In this document: positions 10,148-11,606 of the stretch, piece by piece
Position numbering within the stretch: the first letter of the stretch is position 1
Layout of the letters: every line of letters begins with the position of its first letter
Origin: Gammaproteobacteria bacterium
GTDB taxonomy: Bacteria > Pseudomonadota > Gammaproteobacteria > Halothiobacillales > Halothiobacillaceae
Length of the DNA stretch: 11,606 nucleotides
Direction of reading: 5' to 3'
Assembly (NCBI GenBank): GCA_029335925.2
Contig: JARJMX020000191.1
Location: 1 to 11,606 of the forward strand
The notes under the pieces: generated by a model
Seen by the model: the letters and a program-made list of their open reading frames with translations, nothing else
Database searches by the model: none
What the model was told of the DNA's origin: nothing
Translations under genes and position numbers: made by a program

Positions 10148-10161
10148 TCCTTAAGCTTAAG
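10148..10161 (-). promoter_or_regulatory. Ribosome-binding site within a 12-bp palindrome after pilQ
   Basis: The minus strand reads CTTAAGCTTAAG (10161-10150), a perfect palindrome directly after the pilQ TGA. Its right end runs into AAGGA (10152-10148), 10 nt before the lipoprotein ATG at 10137. The spacing favours that ATG over the one at 10128. Pairing of the palindrome could partly mask the site. Confidence 0.5.
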
Positions 10162-11606
10162 TCAGTTGCTCGATACCATCACGCCGTTTTCGATGATGCG
10201 TGGGGTCACGAAGATGATTAGCTCGAATTTGTTGTTCTTAGTGCCGTTGGTCTTGAATAGATGCCCCAGAATCGGAAGATCGCCCAAGAAGGGGATCTTG
10301 TTGATCTGGTCGGCGCTGCTGATCTCATAAATGCCCCCCAGCACGACGGTCTCACCGTTTTTGACCTGAACCTTAGTCTCGACCTCGCGTTTATCGATCG
10401 GGGGGACACCATTGATCGAACGGGTGAAGTCTGGCTCGTCCTTCTGCACCTTGATATCCAAGATCACATTATTGTTGGGGGTGATCTGGGGGGTGACGTC
10501 GGTAGCAAGGACCGCTTCCTTAAAGGCGATATTGGTGGCGCCGCTGGAGGTTTGCTGCAGATAAGGGATCTCCTTACCCTGCTTGATTACGGCCTTCTGT
10601 CCGTTGGCCGTGATAACGCGCGGACTGGAAATGATTTCACCTTTACCCTCAACCTGTAGAGCTTGCAATTCAAGGTCGACCAGAACATTGGAACCGAGTA
10701 CGGCGAGCCCGAGCCCACCTGTCACGGGTTTGCTTGCGAAACTGCCCGCAGGCATGTTGACATTGAAGCGATTATCGAGTGCAGGTACGCCAGGGGCGTT
10801 GCCAGCGGCATAGTTGTTGACCATGCCCGCCGTGCCAGTGGTATTACCGCTAAGGAAGATGGGCGTGCCATTGTTGTTGAAGCTCCCAGTCACGCCCCAT
10901 TTGAGTCCCAGTTCACGGGCGAAGTCATCTGTGGCGATAACGATGCGCGATTCGATCAAGACCTGCTTGATCGGGGTGTCGAGCTTCTTCACCAAGTCGC
11001 GGATTTTGTCCAAGCTCTCCGGTGTGTCGTTGATCAGCAGGGTGTTGGTGCGCTCATCGACGGTGAGCGTGCCGCGCGGGGCGAGAAAGCCCCTAGTGCG
11101 GGCTGCGGCGGTGCCGCCGGTGGGCGCGGCGGGGGTGGGGGCAGCCCCGCCTGCACCCGCCGGGCGGTAGGTAGGGTGGAGCAGGCGGGCGCTGTCCGCG
11201 GCCTTGGCGTAATTGACCTGCATGAAGTCCGATATGAGTGGGGCGAGGTCTTCGGTCTGCTTGCGCGCCTCCATCTCCGCCTTTTCGCGCGCAGCGATCT
11301 CGGCGGTGGGGGCGACGAAGATGACATTGCCGTTCTTGCGCTGTGAGAGCCCCTTGGTGGTGAGGATCAGGTCCATGGCCTGATCCCAGGGCACATTCTC
11401 GAGCCTTAAGCTCATGCGGCCCTGGACGCTATCGCTGACGACGATGTTGTTGCCGGTGAAGTCGGCCAGCAATTGCAACAGCGGGCGGATTTCGATGTCC
11501 TGGAACTTGAGGGTAAGACGCTCGCCCTTGTATTCCTTCGGCCCCAATCCTGCTGCGGTTGGAGGTTGCTCCTTGGGCAGCGGACGGACTTCGACGGTGA
11601 GCTGGT
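10162..11606 (-). CDS. pilQ: Type IV pilus secretin PilQ, N-terminus cut by window edge
   Basis: PilQ forms the outer-membrane channel through which the type IV pilus passes. The visible 480 codons begin in frame at 11604 (QLTVEVRPL) and end at the TGA at 10164-10162; roughly the first third, including any AMIN domains, is missing. In fragment numbering, an N0/STN-type domain spans about 25-88 (LKFQDIEIRPLLQLLADF, VPWDQAMDLIL). An N1 domain spans about 115-210 and is interrupted by an Ala/Gly/Pro-rich insert (146-172). The secretin domain (about 213-472) has VLIESRIVIA, GKGEIISSPRV, NGETVVLGGIY and PFLGDLPILGHLF, and ends with ELIIFVTPRII. The gene should be last in pilMNOPQ, with the others to the right of this window. 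The lipoprotein gene follows after only 24 bp, so the pilus operon may extend into it. Confidence 0.97.
   Translation of the reverse strand, partial: QLTVEVRPLPKEQPPTAAGLGPKEYKGERLTLKFQDIEIRPLLQLLADFTGNNIVVSDSVQGRMSLRLENVPWDQAMDLILTTKGLSQRKNGNVIFVAPTAEIAAREKAEMEARKQTEDLAPLISDFMQVNYAKAADSARLLHPTYRPAGAGGAAPTPAAPTGGTAAARTRGFLAPRGTLTVDERTNTLLINDTPESLDKIRDLVKKLDTPIKQVLIESRIVIATDDFARELGLKWGVTGSFNNNGTPIFLSGNTTGTAGMVNNYAAGNAPGVPALDNRFNVNMPAGSFASKPVTGGLGLAVLGSNVLVDLELQALQVEGKGEIISSPRVITANGQKAVIKQGKEIPYLQQTSSGATNIAFKEAVLATDVTPQITPNNNVILDIKVQKDEPDFTRSINGVPPIDKREVETKVQVKNGETVVLGGIYEISSADQINKIPFLGDLPILGHLFKTNGTKNNKFELIIFVTPRIIENGVMVSSN

Noticed and set aside
6159..10161. Cassette as a mobile element
   Set aside because: I see no transposase, integrase, flanking direct or inverted repeats, or tRNA attachment site at the cassette edges.
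9289..10221. 310-codon plus-strand open frame opposite the Ig-like lipoprotein gene
   Set aside because: It is antisense to a gene with a clear lipobox and Ig-like repeats, and it has no ribosome-binding site or family motif that I recognise.

Overview
The window looks like a chromosomal segment of a GC-rich gammaproteobacterium (or a close relative such as Acidithiobacillia). On the minus strand the genes run pilQ, two surface-protein genes, aroK, aroB, a damX-like SPOR gene, and gltB. Apart from the two surface-protein genes, this is the order known from Pseudomonas and relatives (pilMNOPQ-aroK-aroB-damX-gltBD). All seven genes lie on the minus strand, so transcription runs from high to low coordinates. 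I see no RNA gene, transposase, integrase, CRISPR array or origin. No gene-free stretch exceeds about 170 bases.

Right part (10162-11606): the C-terminal 480 codons of the type IV pilus secretin PilQ, cut by the window edge. Centre right (8026-10137): a 703-residue outer-membrane-type lipoprotein built of Ig-like beta domains, beginning 24 bp after pilQ. Centre (6211-7965): a secreted protein with seven delta-60 repeats, which I read as a closed seven-bladed beta-propeller. A beta-rich domain and a Gly-Gly/hydrophobic/Arg C-terminal sorting tail follow. A stem-loop separates these two genes, and a strong intrinsic terminator closes the group before aroK.

Left part: aroK and aroB encode shikimate-pathway enzymes, and aroB is coupled to the damX-like gene by a TGATG overlap. 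A 166-bp gap carries a plausible sigma-70 promoter. gltB then runs off the left edge, with 962 codons visible in one unbroken frame, starting with the glutaminase Cys19.

The least ordinary part is the two-gene surface cassette between pilQ and aroK. It replaces the usual direct pilQ-aroK junction, is probably co-transcribed with the pilus operon and shares locally lowered GC with the 3' half of pilQ. The function of its proteins is unknown; a role in pilus-linked surface attachment is only inference. The outermost 60-150 bases at the left edge look like poor-quality sequence rather than biology.
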